DNA of 64,000 nucleotides from positions 7,491,358-7,555,357 of the forward strand of contig JAJEKV010000052.1 of the NCBI GenBank assembly GCA_021234155.1, read 5' to 3'. Within the stretch, counting starts at the first letter, position 1, and the number at the start of each line of letters is the position of its first letter. The position numbers and the translations under genes were made by a program. Positions 1-12,491 of the stretch are shown one piece after another. The DNA comes from Isoetes taiwanensis. Lineage: Eukaryota > Streptophyta > Lycopodiopsida > Isoetales > Isoetaceae. The notes under the pieces were generated by a model. It saw nothing but the letters and a program-made list of their open reading frames with translations. It searched no databases and was not told where the DNA came from.

Positions 1-391
1 CAAACTTTACAAATACAAATACAAATATATATCATGGGGAAAAGAAATATGTACACGTATCAGGTAAGTGCCTGAGGCCCGAGCTGATCTCGGCGATCCA
101 TGATCTCTTGATCCCAACCTCCGTACCGAGCTCGTGCTCAGCATCTCATGCAGGGGCTGGCCATGATGGACCAGCTCAGCATAGCGTATTCGAATGTCAT
201 CATATGCCACAGCTCCAACTTGGCAGTGTTGACAAAGCCTCTCCTGATGCAGCTCCCGAATCTATCTCCCCATCTCAATCCAGAGATGGTGTGCCCAAAT
301 GTGGTAATGAGAAAGCGTTGTTGGATGGGATGTACATTAATTAGCTGATGGCCAAATATGAACTTAGAGAACCAATGCTTCTTGGGGAACT
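1..391. other. No gene recognised
   Basis: Left edge of the window. Short overlapping open frames exist on both strands, but none has a recognisable domain. Nothing is supported here apart from its position upstream of the PPR pseudogene. Confidence 0.5.
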
Positions 392-1960
392 TGTTGGTGC
401 AAATGCATTCCAAATATGGTGCTTTGGGGCATGCCAGACAAGTATTTGATAGCATGCCTAAGAAAAATTCTTTTTTCTTGGAATATAATGATTGGCCCAT
501 ATGTTCAACAAGGACAGTCATGTGAAGCCTTTCAACTCTTTCAACAAATGCCTCAACTTAATGTAGTGTGTTGGAGTTCCTTGTTTTCTTGTTATGCACA
601 ATAGGGTTAGATCAAATTGGCTTTTTAGCTATTTCTCCAAATGCCCGAGAGAAATGCTTCTTGTGGACCATCATGATTTCTGGTTATGTTCAATAGGGAC
701 AAATGCAAGAGGCCCTCCAGCTTTTCCAGGAAATGCCTCACAAGAATATAGTCTCTTGGACAACCATGGCTTCTGGTTATGCCCAGTTAGGAGACCTTAG
801 AAATGCTTCTCAACTTTTTCAGCAAATGCCCCAATGAATGTAATATCACGGATTGCCATGGTTACTGCTTTTGTTAGATGTGGTTGCCATAATGAGGCAC
901 AAAGTCTTTTTCAATGGATGCCTCAAAGAAATGTAGTCCCTTAGAACACAATGATTTCTGGCTATGCACTAGAACGGTTTTAATGATGAAGCATTGTCTT
1001 TATTCGAGCAAATGCCCATTGAAGATGTTGTTTATTGGACTGCAATTTTTTTAGGTTATGCTCGTCCAGGCCAACTTGACAAACTTACCAACTCTTCAAA
1101 CAGATGCTAGAGAGGAATGTAGTATCATGAAATACCATGATTACAGCTTACATAAAGAAGTGCAAGCCAAAGGAAGCATATCAACTTTTTCAGCAAATAC
1201 CTAAGTGAGATGTAGTTTCCTGGAATGCCATGATTAGGAAACTTCAAGGAGGCTCTTCAACTCTTTCAACAAATGTCCTTCAAATGTACGAAACCAGATA
1301 AGGTGATATTTCTTAGCATCCTAGAAGTTTGTTTCAAGAAGGGAGCTTTGGCTGTAGGTAATCATGCACATTCCATTATTGTTGACTACGGGCTTGATTC
1401 AGATCCTACCATCCAATCTGCGCTTATGAACATGTACATCAATGTGCAAGTTTAGAGAAAGCAAGTGAAGTTTTTAACAAAATAGCTAGACGAAATATCA
1501 TTTTATGGAGTACAATGATCATAGCATATGCTCAGTATGATAATGTCAATGAGCTGGTTACTTTAATAAGCAAGACACAACTGAATGGAATAATGCGTAA
1601 TGGGATCATGTCGTGCAGCATTATATCTGCCTGCAATCATTGTGGTTTTTGTAGATATAGATTGCCATCTCTTCGTTTTTAATATGCTATGAATATCATC
1701 TTAACATAAATTTAGAGCATTATATTTGTATAATTGACCTTGCCAGTTGAACAAAATGGCTGGAGGAGGCAGAGGCCATTATAGGAAGCATGCCATACAA
1801 ACCTAGTGCCACATCTTGGAGATCCTTGCTGGGATTATGTGGAATCCATGTTGATATTGAGAGAGGAATGAAGACATCAGAGCATCTATCTAATCTTGAC
1901 CCAGGAGATGCTGGATCATTTGTGGTGTTGTCTAATATATTGGCTGCATGTAGTTGCTCT
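392..1960 (+). pseudogene. Decayed PLS-type PPR gene with E-domain remnant
   Basis: Pentatricopeptide-repeat proteins bind organellar RNA and guide editing or processing. Here the repeats are readable only by changing frame. Around 392-600 one reads a Y-G-A-L-G-H-A-R-Q-V-F-D-S-M-P segment followed by W-N-I-M-I and A-F-Q-L-F-Q-Q-M-P, both typical of PPR motifs. Similar Q-M-P and W-N-T-M-I pieces recur up to about 1640, each interrupted by stops or frameshifts. A separate piece at 1757-1955 reads WLEEAEAIIGSMPYKP, then SATSWRSLLG, and ends L-D-P-G-D-A-G-S-F-V-V-L-S-N-I, which is the E motif that closes PLS-class PPR proteins. Repeat region and E motif are in the right order, so this is one gene decayed in place. 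No start codon or intact frame survives. The identification as a PPR family member is firm; which PPR gene it was cannot be told. Confidence 0.85.
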
Positions 1961-3187
1961 CCTAAATGAGGAACATGACTAAAGCATGATGATGCTGCTA
2001 ATTGCCCTAACCTCATATGCATTGATATTCTTTACATTGATATTGTTCAATCACAACCCAACTAAATACTTGAACTGAGGCCTTTGGATCTTATAATATC
2101 TTAAGGACACATATGCAATCTTTGCTTTTGGTCCTACCTATTTGCTACTGATATTGAAAACAAGATCAAGTATGCACCTTTTGCGGCTGTTATGTATACT
2201 TAACTAGCACAAATGCACATGGAGGAGTAAGTAGAAGTGTTCACCAATGATGTGAAAGAAATATATATGGTTGGCGGGATACATTTCACATCCATTTTGC
2301 AAAAGAATTGTTTATTTACAACATGGACCTTGATATAGAAGTTTGCATTCAAGACTAACAAAAACATTTTCCAGTATTGCTTGTCTCATGTTCCCCACGT
2401 ACAATATTGTTTGTCTCTTGTTTCCTATATATTGCATATTATTCTGTGGAAAGGAACTGTTGCATATCATTCCTCATTCCATGAAAAGAAACTAAGTCAA
2501 GTTCAAACTAGAGAACATTTCATATGTTTCTTACTCCATACATAACCATTTGTTTTGAGATTATGTATGTTCCAAAATCACATCAATTAAAGCATTGTTT
2601 CTAAAACATTTAGTGTTGTTGAACTCCTTATTTCTTAGCTACAAGCAACACTATATATGCTCCACATATATATATATTTTTTACATTTTGTTCAAACAAT
2701 ACAACTGCCAGCTGTCATGGTATAATCACTGAAATTAAGAATAGAATACAATATAATAGAATAGAATAGGCTTTTATCGTCGACGTAGACCAATTGGCCT
2801 ATGGGACCCGAAAAAGAGAGCGCAACAGACCTATTACCGCCTGAGTTAAAAAAAAACCCCATCCCAAAAGGTTTTCGAGGGAACATTTGTGGCAATAATA
2901 AAAATGTTTTCAAACTGTACAAGTATATATATATATATGAGACAGGACAGATTCAAGGGAATGTAGTCTATCTAACTATATTCCTATTGCCTTCCCGATC
3001 TAAATTATGCCTAACTACATTTCCATTGCAGCCATCGTCCCAATAATATTTCTTTCCCTTCCCCAACCTTTCAATTTAATGGTTAGCCTAATAGCTATAA
3101 ATTAATAGTTTGTCTAGTAGATGCTTTTCTAATTAAAAACTGAATCTAGGCTAATACTGCCAAGCCTCGTGTTGCGCTTTTTGCTAG
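1961..3187. other. AT-rich spacer, no gene seen
   Basis: No open frame with a recognisable domain. It contains short simple-sequence stretches: an AATAG-type repeat near 2745-2770 and TA runs near 2665 and 2928. Nothing else is supported. Confidence 0.5.
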
Positions 3188-4107
3188 TTTGGCTGATTTT
3201 TTTTAATTACAATACCATAAATATTTAAATCCTATACAAGGGCTTTCTAAAGGTACAAGGGCGTCTGTGGAGGGAGCTGCCGTGGGGATACTATTAAGGT
3301 TGCAACTGCGTCTTCTCTTGTTCAGGCTGGGGGATGAAGTTGCAATCTCACAGGTGCCTTCTGAAACCCATACTGCATGCCATAAACTTTAAGGATTTAT
3401 GATGGGTCGCTAATTGATTGATCGGAAATATATTAATGCCTTCGTCTGGCTCTGATTACTCTCTCTTAGTTTTAACCATCAGTGTTCATCCATGTCTGTC
3501 TTTAGTCTTGCCAAACAAATAAACTGAATTGTTGTAAGACTATCAATGTTGATACATGTCACCTTAGCAAGTTTTTGCAGGGTCAATACTGCTGTCGATC
3601 ACAATATTTACGAGATTTATACAACTGATTGACATGTACATTCATACATATATCTTTATCTGGTTTCGGGTTTTATATTATTTTATCCGCATGTCTTGCA
3701 TTTTGTTCGTCTATATTGTAGACTGCCAGGAAGTCTTTTAGGCAATAAGATGAATTGAAAAATCAAAATAGTTGCATAAACAAGCTTTTCTATTTCCAAA
3801 GTTCCAATATAATTTTGTAAAATTTAGTTTTCTATAAACTCGATTACTTGTTCCTCATGTTATTGCAAGGATCAGGCTCGGGTTATAATTTGTTCGATCA
3901 TGCAATCTCCTATAGCATCCTTTGAAATTCCAGGTGGCAAAATAGCAACTCCTAGTGACAGCTTTATATGTTAGGTCCATTTCTTTTTTTGTTGTTTTTT
4001 AAAGAAAGTGTTACTTTCTATTCTAATGATCTCCTTGCCTATAGCGTCCTTTGAAATTCCAGGAATAGCAACTCCTATTGCGCTTTATTCATTTCCTTTT
4101 TTGTTTT
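3188..4107. repeat. 0.9 kb duplicated segment, copy 1
   Basis: This segment is repeated in the same orientation at about 13143-14034 with high identity (visually well over 90 percent, with small indels). The second copy lies at the 3' end of the LRR-Roc-COR gene and includes its last codons and stop. Copy 1 therefore probably derives from the downstream flank of such a gene, although no Roc-COR coding sequence follows it here. Homology stops abruptly at about 4107, exactly where a palindromic GGGTTGCCC repeat begins, so a mobile sequence or breakpoint is likely at that point. Terminal TG...CA and other LTR signatures were not seen. Confidence 0.8.
3252..3353 (+). CDS. Candidate conserved exon of unknown gene (copy 1)
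   Basis: A 102-nt stretch opens with G-T-R-A-S-V-E-G-A-A-V-G and ends at CAG followed by GTGCC, a plausible splice donor. An AG precedes it at 3251-3252 (CTTTCTAAAG). The paralogous stretch at 13202-13297 stays open in the same frame despite substitutions and a 6-bp deletion, which is what selection on a reading frame would give. The 34-residue peptide is leucine- and arginine-rich and ends L-G-D-E-V-A-I-S-Q. I do not recognise the family and found no neighbouring exons with confidence. It may instead be a chance open frame inside a repeated non-coding segment. Confidence 0.25.
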
Positions 4108-4140
4108 TGGGTTGCCCGTAGGGGGCAACCCTCTTGTTGG
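4108..4140. repeat. Palindromic GGGTTGCCC repeat, copy 1
   Basis: GGGTTGCCC, a short GC-rich centre, then GGGCAACCC form a perfect-looking hairpin preceded by a T run. Related copies are at 18717, 22014 and 22362. This copy starts exactly where the 0.9 kb duplication stops matching its partner, consistent with the end of an inserted element. Confidence 0.6.
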
Positions 4141-4755
4141 AGGGTGGAGTGACGGTTTGAAGGCTTGGATTTGTTTTGAGGATAATATGCCCTGGAATAT
4201 TCTATATAAGTGGATGCGATCAGTTGGGCTTTTTTAGGGTTTTTGTGACGCCCAGTGACAGTTAGACGGCAACGATTCGCCTGGGATGTGCTTGACGGTA
4301 GGGATTGTTCGTGCCTATGGCAGTGGCATGAATGCTCCCTTTTCTTTCGTTCCGGCCGATCCATGGCAGCGGAAGCAGAATTACAGGTATATTTGCAGCT
4401 GTTTAGCATGGCCATGGATAAATTTAATTTTTTTTTACCACAATTAGGGATCACAACAAGCCAAGAAAATTTAATTGCCAAATAGACCGAACAATGGAAC
4501 ATGCTATTCTTATAAAATACATGTGGACATGAACTGCAGAACTGTTATCTCCGACCATCCACTTTACTTCAGTTCAGCCAAGTTTATGTTCGGCAACCAC
4601 TGTAAACTCGTTGTTGCAGTTCAGTTTACTCAAACTTGCCTTGGAAATAAATCCTAACTACTTGACAAGTTGGATACAGCACTGCAACTGCTTTGTATAT
4701 AAAGAATATAAAATCTGCGACAATTAGCCTTCTTCGTTTGTGGCAGAGTTTCGGC
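4141..4755. other. Spacer, no gene supported
   Basis: Short open frames on both strands show no recognisable motif. It may contain upstream sequence of the OB-fold gene that follows, but no promoter could be chosen. Confidence 0.4.
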
Positions 4756-5930
4756 ATGACATCTAGCTTCACCGTTTCTTCGGTTACTTCGATGCGAGTC
4801 GAAGAGGTACAAGCTGAGGATTTAAATTATGCTAATGCTGTTGGTCAGTGTAATGTTTCTATTAATTCAGACATGGAGCTGCCTGAATTAAACAGTTTGT
4901 TTTATTTGGAGCTAGGCTCACAACACCTTTACAAATGTTCCAGCAAAATTGTTTTTTTTTGAAGCAATTTCCTGGCGACCATATACGTGTCCTTGTGCTT
5001 GTACAATATAGGCATTCGAAATGGTCAGGGTCTTGTAAAGAATGTTTTCTAATAGCAGATGTGGTAGATCAATACGCCTGCCAAACCATAACAGTCAGTG
5101 TAGAAGGAAATGCTTTTCGTCGAGCGCAACGGTTTCTGAAGTCCGGTACTTGGTTAGACACCAAGAACTATGGTATTATACCTACAGATTGTTCCTTTCA
5201 ATATGGTGATTGCAAAAGTGTAATACAAATTTTGCCTCAAACAGAAATGTATTTTATTTCCAGCGAACAAATAGTGTTGAAATTATTGCCTACACCAGGC
5301 CTGCATGTAGCAGCTTTGGTACAAGCACCATGTCACTTGTCAGTGAATGGTAGTATAATGGCTATGATTATTGGGTTGGATGAAACAAGGAATGAGCCTT
5401 TGTTGCGTATTGTAGATGGTGTGCATGCCGAGGATTCAGCTGAGCTATATTTTTGCAGTGAGAAAAGATCTTTGTTCGAACGCCTGAAGACATTGTATTT
5501 GTCTGGAGCAAGACCAGTAGCATTGTTCAAAAGCATTGCACGTTGTATTGTGTCAAATTCACGAAGCCTTGTCACCACAGGAGCAACTCTAGCATTCAAG
5601 CCCTTGGCGAGTCCTTCTAAGAGCGCATTTCCTACCGTCTTTAAATACAATGGTGCTTTTGTTGAATATCTAAGAAACGTTGTGTTCTCAATCCACAATA
5701 AACTGCTAAACGGCGGTAAGGTATTAGTTTTGTGTTTACGTTCAATGTGTTGACTTTGTATGGTTTAATATTCCCAAAATTGTTTAATTAAATATTTTAA
5801 GCATTGTGTGAACCAGATCACGGGACGGTTGCGATTACAGGTGGATGCAAAGAACACCATCAAGTTTGTTTGTAGCAACTGCTTAGAGGAAAAGCATGTA
5901 GATGCTATCTGTATTAGGTGTGGTGGATGA
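4756..5930 (+). pseudogene. OB-fold/zinc-ribbon protein, broken (RPA- or shieldin-2-like)
   Basis: From an ATG near 4756 the frame runs to about 4950. It then shifts within a run of eight T, and the frame from about 4955 continues for some 255 residues to a good splice donor (AAG/GTATTA) at 5720. A 96-bp intron (5721-5816, ending ACCAG) joins in frame to I-T-G-R-L-R-L-Q-V-D-A-K-N-T-I-K-F-V-C-S-N-C and then C-I-R-C-G-G before TGA at 5928. The paired CxxC motifs are a zinc ribbon. The preceding part alternates beta-type hydrophobic segments (H-I-R-V-L-V-L-V-Q-Y, L-H-V-A-A-L-V-Q-A), as in OB-fold ssDNA-binding proteins. After the TGA the same frame continues sensibly for about 40 codons (GKIVTPTKTVRISIGG) to a second TGA, so the early stop is probably a lesion. 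RPA1 C-terminus and shieldin subunit 2 are the families I considered; neither is certain. The T-run shift could also be a sequencing error. Confidence 0.5.
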
Positions 5931-7579
5931 GATGTGAAGGGACAGTTGACATTACTAGGGAAAATAGTAACGCCAACTAAGACTGTGCGCATCTCCATTG
6001 GCGGCCAAGTTTTAGACGCATTGCTTGGGTACGAAGATGGAGGGACTTTGTGAACGCTTATGCGTGATCCACATGACTTACAAAGGACGGTTTTACGTAA
6101 TAGGCCAGTTAATAGTTTCGTATTAACTATGCAGGGGAAATCACGAATTTTCTAGTTGCTTAGGTCCTATGATTGTTCACAAGCTGGTATAGTTGTTATG
6201 TTATAGTATTCAGGTTAGATATCTGTAATTAAATAAACAAAAGTATGCTTCTGTACTGAAATGTAATGCAACTGTAGCTTATGTTACCTAAACTTATTTG
6301 ATTGTCGAAAATAAACTAATGCGTTGTGTCTTGTTGTTGATGGAATGCAATCTTATATCAGCAAAAGACTATGCCAAAACAACTTAATCATTTTTCACTG
6401 TTAAAGCAAGTACCATAACCAATTAAGTCATTCCAGCTGTTTTGTTGTGCAGCAGCCAAACCATCAGTGTCATATCGAGTCTTAGGTTTGGTCCACGTTC
6501 ATCAAAATTTTTTTATAATGGACCTACATATCTCTGACATTTTCCTTTCATAATGAGCATCATTAAGGTATGTTCTGAATCTGCTTTTTTTATGATAAGG
6601 TAATTTATGCCTTCATGTGAACTTCAGTAAGGTTAACATATGGTCCCCAAGTAACAATTCTTACTGGAACAATAGACAGAGTTGCTTCTTCAAATAAGTA
6701 TGGCAACATCTTCCTGATGGGCTGCGCAATTTGTGTTCAGGGACATTTGCCGTAGGGCCAGAGAACAGTTTGGGTGGATTACAATTTCCTAAAGATTGGA
6801 GTGTGAATTCTATGTGTTTACTATCAATTGTTTGCTGAGTTATTTGCTATTGTATCATTTTTTGTTTTCTACAAATGAATATAGTAACTGATGGCCACAA
6901 CTGAGGAGCACTACGATTGATGCTCTTGTGGCCTGTATTAGGAATGTGCATCAAAATATCCTGCATTTGGAGCAAAATTAGATTTCAACCTACACAAGGT
7001 CTGTAATAAAGTCATTCACCAGGAACATCAAGTCGTTCTAGATTTCTCTAATCTTCTCTACTTCATCATGAAGCTAGCACTTCCAACCCTGCGGCAAACA
7101 AATTTGCAAAAAAATGCAGTTGACTTTGGAAGGTGGAAAAAGCCCTTGGATTCTTTCAACGCTGTGGTATGACATTGAATTTGTGCATCTACATTATAAA
7201 GTTGCATCAGTTGAATCAAACATTGGCCATATTCTGCAGGTTGATGTAGCTTAGCAACCTGAGCACCATGTAATGAACCAACTAGGGCATAAATTGAGGA
7301 AATGTCACGATGCACAGCTGCAAGAGGAGTACATTTACCATCTTCAAATTATAGAAAAAATAGTCAGTACTTGTAATAAAAATCCCAACGGAATTTCAAA
7401 CAGTAGAAATATGTCAGAATGTTAAACGTGACAAATTCGATGAGTCCATTTTAAATTTCTACTAGGTTATGTTGTAGACAAAACCCATCTGCATAAGATG
7501 TCAGCAGACAGGCAGACAATAACATTCTGTACATTTATATTACTCAACAGTTTAACAGAGCCAATTCTTGCCTTTGTTT
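5931..7579. other. Non-coding spacer
   Basis: The first 120 bases still carry the readable tail of the broken OB-fold gene (see its entry). Beyond that I see no supported gene, RNA or repeat. Confidence 0.4.
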
Positions 7580-7806
7580 CAGATTGCACCAACCTTAGAA
7601 TACTGCCAACCAACAGGAACAAATTGAGTGGCACAATTCCTGACCCATGGGCTGACTTTAAGTCATGGAGAAATTTTAGCTTTTGGAAAATTTAGGGGAC
7701 ATCAGTTTTGTTGGCACTAGTCTATCCAATCTTGAAAATTGCACTTATTTGCAATATAGAATAAGGCTTCATGGCAATTCCTTGACTAGTCAAACACCTG
7801 ACTCCA
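7580..7806 (+). pseudogene. LRR receptor-like fragment
   Basis: Two adjacent pieces in different frames read as plant extracellular leucine-rich repeats. The first contains D-C-T-N-L-R-I-L and N-K-L-S-G-T-I-P-D. After a stop and frame change the second reads S-L-S-N-L-E-N-C-T-Y-L-Q then L-H-G-N-S-L-T. The NxLSGxIP pattern is characteristic of LRR receptor kinases and receptor-like proteins. No kinase domain or signal peptide is seen nearby, so only a remnant of about two to three repeats survives. Confidence 0.6.
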
Positions 7807-8831
7807 GAAGTTCATCTACGTTGGCATAAAGCAAGCCTGAAGATGATAGGGAATTGGCTGTATTGTACAGTGGATTCCTAAGTTTGTTGCACCAAAAAAT
7901 GTGTCCTGTTTGATGGTGTATGTTACATGGATGAGCGTGAAATGTATATATTTTGTACCATCCTTTAACTCTAGCTTTATTGTTTAGGAGGAGAATGTGC
8001 AGTGTACAACTTAGCAAAATTTGCCTTAGGAAAGGCATGGAGATTGGCTGCAAGCAAGAACAGGAACAACATCTGCCCTAAATGCAGTTCTAGTATGGTA
8101 TGTATCTTCAGTTCTCAAAGCACATGTCAAGCAGTTTCAGTGGCTGAAAAAGCAAAATAACCTGCAACATCTTTACACTGTTATACCATTCATCTTCCAA
8201 AGATCGGACATATCTTTGCGTAAAGGTCATAAACACTGTGGTTTGAAATGAAATGATTTTCATTTCTGTTATTGTGGTTTATCATTTCATATTTGCTACT
8301 TCGTATTCCCAAACAAGCATTTGTTATTGATATGCAGGTTGACACTGGTCTACAATTGGAATATGATTGCAGATGGAACTGACAAATGAGCATCGGTCAG
8401 GAAACTAAATAGTAATGTTGCAAAGGTAATACTTTTTGTGCATTTATTTCATGTTCCTCTGGCCTGTTCTATTACATGGATTGATTCTGTATTTTAAAAG
8501 ACTGGAAACACTCAATGAATTTTGCCTGCTTATTGCAACTGCATGTCCTTGTTCTATGTTTAGGATGTACTTAGGGACACACCTTGCACTCATATGCACC
8601 AAATTAGGGACATCTCCCATGAGTAACTCTTCCTTCGTAGACTGCTATAGCTTTCGGTTGTTAAAAAATTCCCCCTTGAAGGTTTTGTTCAATATTTCAG
8701 TTTCCAATCACTTCACTTTGCATGCCAATATGTTGCTTTATGTTACTTAACAATGGAATATCATGTTTCATATTCCCATTCATTTAGGCTGCTTAAATGG
8801 TACATACTGTTTTACGCTAGTGGACTGTATC
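7807..8831. other. Non-coding spacer
   Basis: Only short frames without motifs. It ends at the target-site duplication of the LINE insertion. Confidence 0.4.
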
Positions 8832-9893
8832 AACTAGACTCACCAGCTAGATTATGCCTCAGTTTATCACCACTCTTCTCCTTTCTTGTGGGTTCCTCTA
8901 CCCCCTGCGCACTTGCCCTTGGCTGCCACTGTGCATGCTCGGACGCAGGCCCGTTGGAGGCGAGCTGCTGTGCTCACCTTGGAGGATTGGTATTGGGGTG
9001 GTCAGATAGCTTCGTGGGAGTTCTTTCGAGCTCGCTTTCGCCTGAGGGGCAATGACCGGGCTATCTATTCCGCTACACATACCTATAGTTCCTCAGGATG
9101 ATGTGGTGGTGCGGGTTTGGAAGGTTCATTCGGATGTTGTGTCTTCTTGTTTTGTGCAGTCTTGTTACCGGGTGCTGGCTATTCATGACACTCTGCCCCC
9201 TTCTGGCAAGTGGTCTCTGCAGCTTCTGGGTTCTCGATGGCGCTCGGTTTGGACGTGGATATGGAGCTCACTTCCCCCACCGAAGGTTAGCGTGCTTCTG
9301 TGGCAGGTGGTGCACCACTATATCAGGGTGAATGCCCTTGTGAGTCAGTTTAGGCCGGGTGTGAGCCCTCTATGCCCTTGTTGTGGCCTTCATCGTGAGA
9401 CTGTGGAGCATTGTCTTGTTTTATGCCCTCACTTGCAGGCTGCCTGGGATTGGGTCAGGGCTCTGTTTCAGGTGAGATTGACTAGCCAGCAGTTGTTGCT
9501 TCATGTGTATCCTGGTGCTTGGCCGCTCTTGCGGCAGCAAGCCTTGCATCTGTGCGTGGCTTGGTTGGTGTGGCTGATTTGGAAGCGGCGGCGGTTGTGG
9601 ATCTTTCAGGGGATTCAGTAGCCTGCAGCCTCTCTGATTCCTCGACTCAGGTACAAGCTATTTCAAAGCTTTTTGGTGTTCCCGGGATTAGTAGAGCGGA
9701 AGTTTGCCATTTGGCGGGACTTCTTGGGTGTTGTAGATAGTGATGGTCGGTTCGTACAGCAGTAGAGTTGCAGTTTTTCTGTGAGTTTATTGTGGAGTGT
9801 CGAGGTATCGCTGTCTCTTTGGGGCAGTTCTCCTTCCTCCTCACTTGCTTTGTAACATTACCATTCTTTTAATATATTGATGACACAGTTCTT

Positions 9894-9929
<36 letters not shown>

Positions 9930-9936
9930 AGACTCA
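8832..9936 (+). mobile_element. 5'-truncated LINE with poly(A) and target-site duplication
   Basis: AACTAGACTCA occurs at 8832-8842 and again at 9926-9936, directly after a run of more than 30 A. This is the signature of target-primed reverse transcription. The insert of about 1.08 kb carries the 3' end of a LINE second open frame. It lacks reverse transcriptase and endonuclease, so it was 5'-truncated on arrival. The matching bases just after the duplication differ (CC versus TC), so the duplication is about 11 bp. The insert is GC-richer than its AT-rich surroundings. Confidence 0.85.
9052..9621 (+). pseudogene. LINE ORF2 C-terminal zf-RVT domain
   Basis: The frame reads W-T-W-I-W-S-S-L-P-P-P-K-V-S-V-L-L-W-Q-V-V-H-H, then C-P-C-C-G-L-H-R-E-T-V-E-H-C-L-V-L-C-P. 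This is the zinc-binding reverse-transcriptase domain (zf-RVT) found at the end of plant LINE proteins. Upstream, the frame starting near 8886 (L-E-D-W-Y-W-G-G, F-F-R-A-R-F-R-L-R-G) looks like the preceding part of the same protein, with a frame change near 9085-9100. The element is therefore both truncated and mutated. The initial ATG is not a real start. Confidence 0.75.
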
Positions 9937-12491
9937 TCACTTTGAGAAATAAATAGTAGGGAGAATGAAATTGATAGTGAACAACATATCCAGCTTCAGT
10001 CAGGCTTGTGGACAAAACACAAGATAGGACGTGGGTTTTGACCATTTTAGTAGCAAGTGTGTTTGCCACTTTAGAGCCATGAACAAACTCAGCTCATCTT
10101 CTAGGTTCCATGGGACAAGAATTTATCAAAACGGTGTCTTTGCTCTAAGAATACAAATGTCATTATATGCTGGGTTACAACATTGTTTTCGCTGTCATAA
10201 AATCAAACACATGGAGCTAAGAAGTAGATTTTTGTCCAGTCTAACCTAGAAAAGGAAAACAATGCCTGCGCATATGCAATTACAACCATACCTTGTTTCT
10301 TATAGTGTCAAGCACGACAACCTGTTGGGTTTGCTCTTTTATGATGTACAAATAAGAAGACACACGATAAAGGGATACTACTTCGGATGAGCAATGGTTT
10401 TAATATATGACAATATAAGACAGAGTAGAACTTAATCATCTTTATAAACTCAACGCATTAGTGGTCGAGTGATGACCACTCTTAGTCTTAGGATTCTTGG
10501 TTTAGGAAGCCATAGATTTAGCCAAAATCCTAGCATGCAGAAGTGATGTGGCCTAGTGGCAAAGGATCCAGAAAAGAAGTATGTGCATCATTTTTTGTAG
10601 AATGGGTAAGACAATAGGAGCACGAACCATTGGAAGACAATTCAGATGGAGAAACATGAAGAGAATATGGTTAAAATTATCAACATATGCAGATCCAATA
10701 TCTAGTCTGTGAGGTTCAAAGCCACTTGGAACATGCCTTAACTGGGATCATTCTTGCTGTAAATGAATGATTGCTTTAGTCCTTTGTTTTGATACATGAC
10801 GTGTTTTTAAAGCTTTGGATTCATCCATTAGAAATACTCAATACTACTTTGCATTTTTCACCATTTTTTGCTACACGCTGGACTCCTGTCCTTTATTAAG
10901 CAAAGTGGTGCTATTTCTTCAAATGGCGAAGTTTTTTATTTCCTTTTAATGTTAGATCATCTTTCATTGTCACATTTAGTTGGAGGGACCTAGTTGTGCA
11001 GTCCAAAGTTCTCTTTCCTTTCTTCCCATTAAAATGTCAATAATACATTAATGGCATAATTGCGGTTGGCAATACGAAGCAAATCGCACGGTAAAAGTTT
11101 CAATCTAATTGTTTAATGCAGAGCATGCATATGTTTCTTTATTCTCAAGTTGTTTGAGCTATTTTCCTGACTTGGGGCCTTTGTTGTCATAACTGAACAA
11201 GGTATTGAGCTATTTTTCTGAAGTGGAACATTTGAAAGCGGGTGTAGCATCAAAGAAAGTGCTTTCACAATTTCAATAACTGAACCTCATATTCGATTAT
11301 GACCAGGCACCGAAAGCACAAGTAGTTTGAGAGTCCAAATCCCTTCTATACACAGTAGTATGTCAATAGTTTACAATGTCTTAATGTTGGTCGGGTTGTT
11401 GGAGAGTGTTGTTGGTACAAGCACATTTTGAGAACCTTTGTTCATGGGATGGTTTATCATTCTTCCAGCATTCAAAATGTATCTAGAAAACTTCCATCTA
11501 GAATTGGGTTCTTCTCTGGTTCATCTGAATACGAGTGAATTAATATACTCAGAGATGCTTTTTTGCAGGTAGGAGAAACATTGCAGGTAGGAAGGAGCTT
11601 TTTTCTGCTATTGCTACATCGTCTTTCAATGTCTGGTAAGGGATTTTTGGGCAGGACTCTTTTTGTGCTGATAGTTTTTCTGCTAATAGTGTTGGCTAGA
11701 AAAATCTTAAGGAATTTATATTTGGTGAAGGGATAGGTTCCTTTTCTTGACTAACTAAAGGTATGGAAGGAGCGAGCTTGAATCATGGCTTACTGACAAC
11801 CCACACTGAATAAGCTTCTTTAATAAAGGGGTTATGGAAAGAAGCAGGAAAGGTACACGAAAGATTGCTCCAAGAAGAAAGATTGCTTAGCAATTCAGCT
11901 CTAGAATTATAACTTCCACCTAATTCTCTTTGATGCACATATGCTGCGATGAATGTTTTCTTCCTCTAATCAACCCTCCTCTGACAGGACTGCACTTTCT
12001 CTACTGTGTCAACCAAGCAACACTGCACAATTTTTGAGACTTTGCTATTGAAAGTGTAAAAAATTTCAAAATTGATTAGCTTGGCAATTATTCTTCTTTG
12101 TCCCTTCGTAAAATTCAAATGGTTGAATGGTCATGTATTGGCTTTAGCCATTTAATACTTATGCTGCTCCTTTGGCCGAAGGCTAAAGTCCACATAAGAC
12201 TCGCGTTATGGAATTAGAAGTTCCAGATTATAGAAATAACTACCTTGATCAACCTATAATACAGGAGAAAAAATCATTTGCTAATGAAGTCCAAGGACCA
12301 CTACTCTCAGTAAAGCACAAACCATGAAAGCACAGATCACTGAAAGCATGAACTTGATACCTTAATTTACAGCATGTAAGTTGTTATATGCAATTTAGTG
12401 AAGTCATCTCATGGCACAACAGAATTTGCAAATGCAGATCATTAAGAGACCATTCATCTATAATAGCATTACTGCAGTATATGCGCACAGA
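9937..12491. other. Long non-coding stretch
   Basis: No gene, RNA gene or clear mobile element was recognised on either strand. The sequence is AT-rich with only short open frames. Confidence 0.45.

Noticed and set aside
8886-9101. Separate gene at the left end of the LINE
   Set aside because: Its translation fits the LINE protein just upstream of the zf-RVT domain, in another frame; it is part of the same broken frame.
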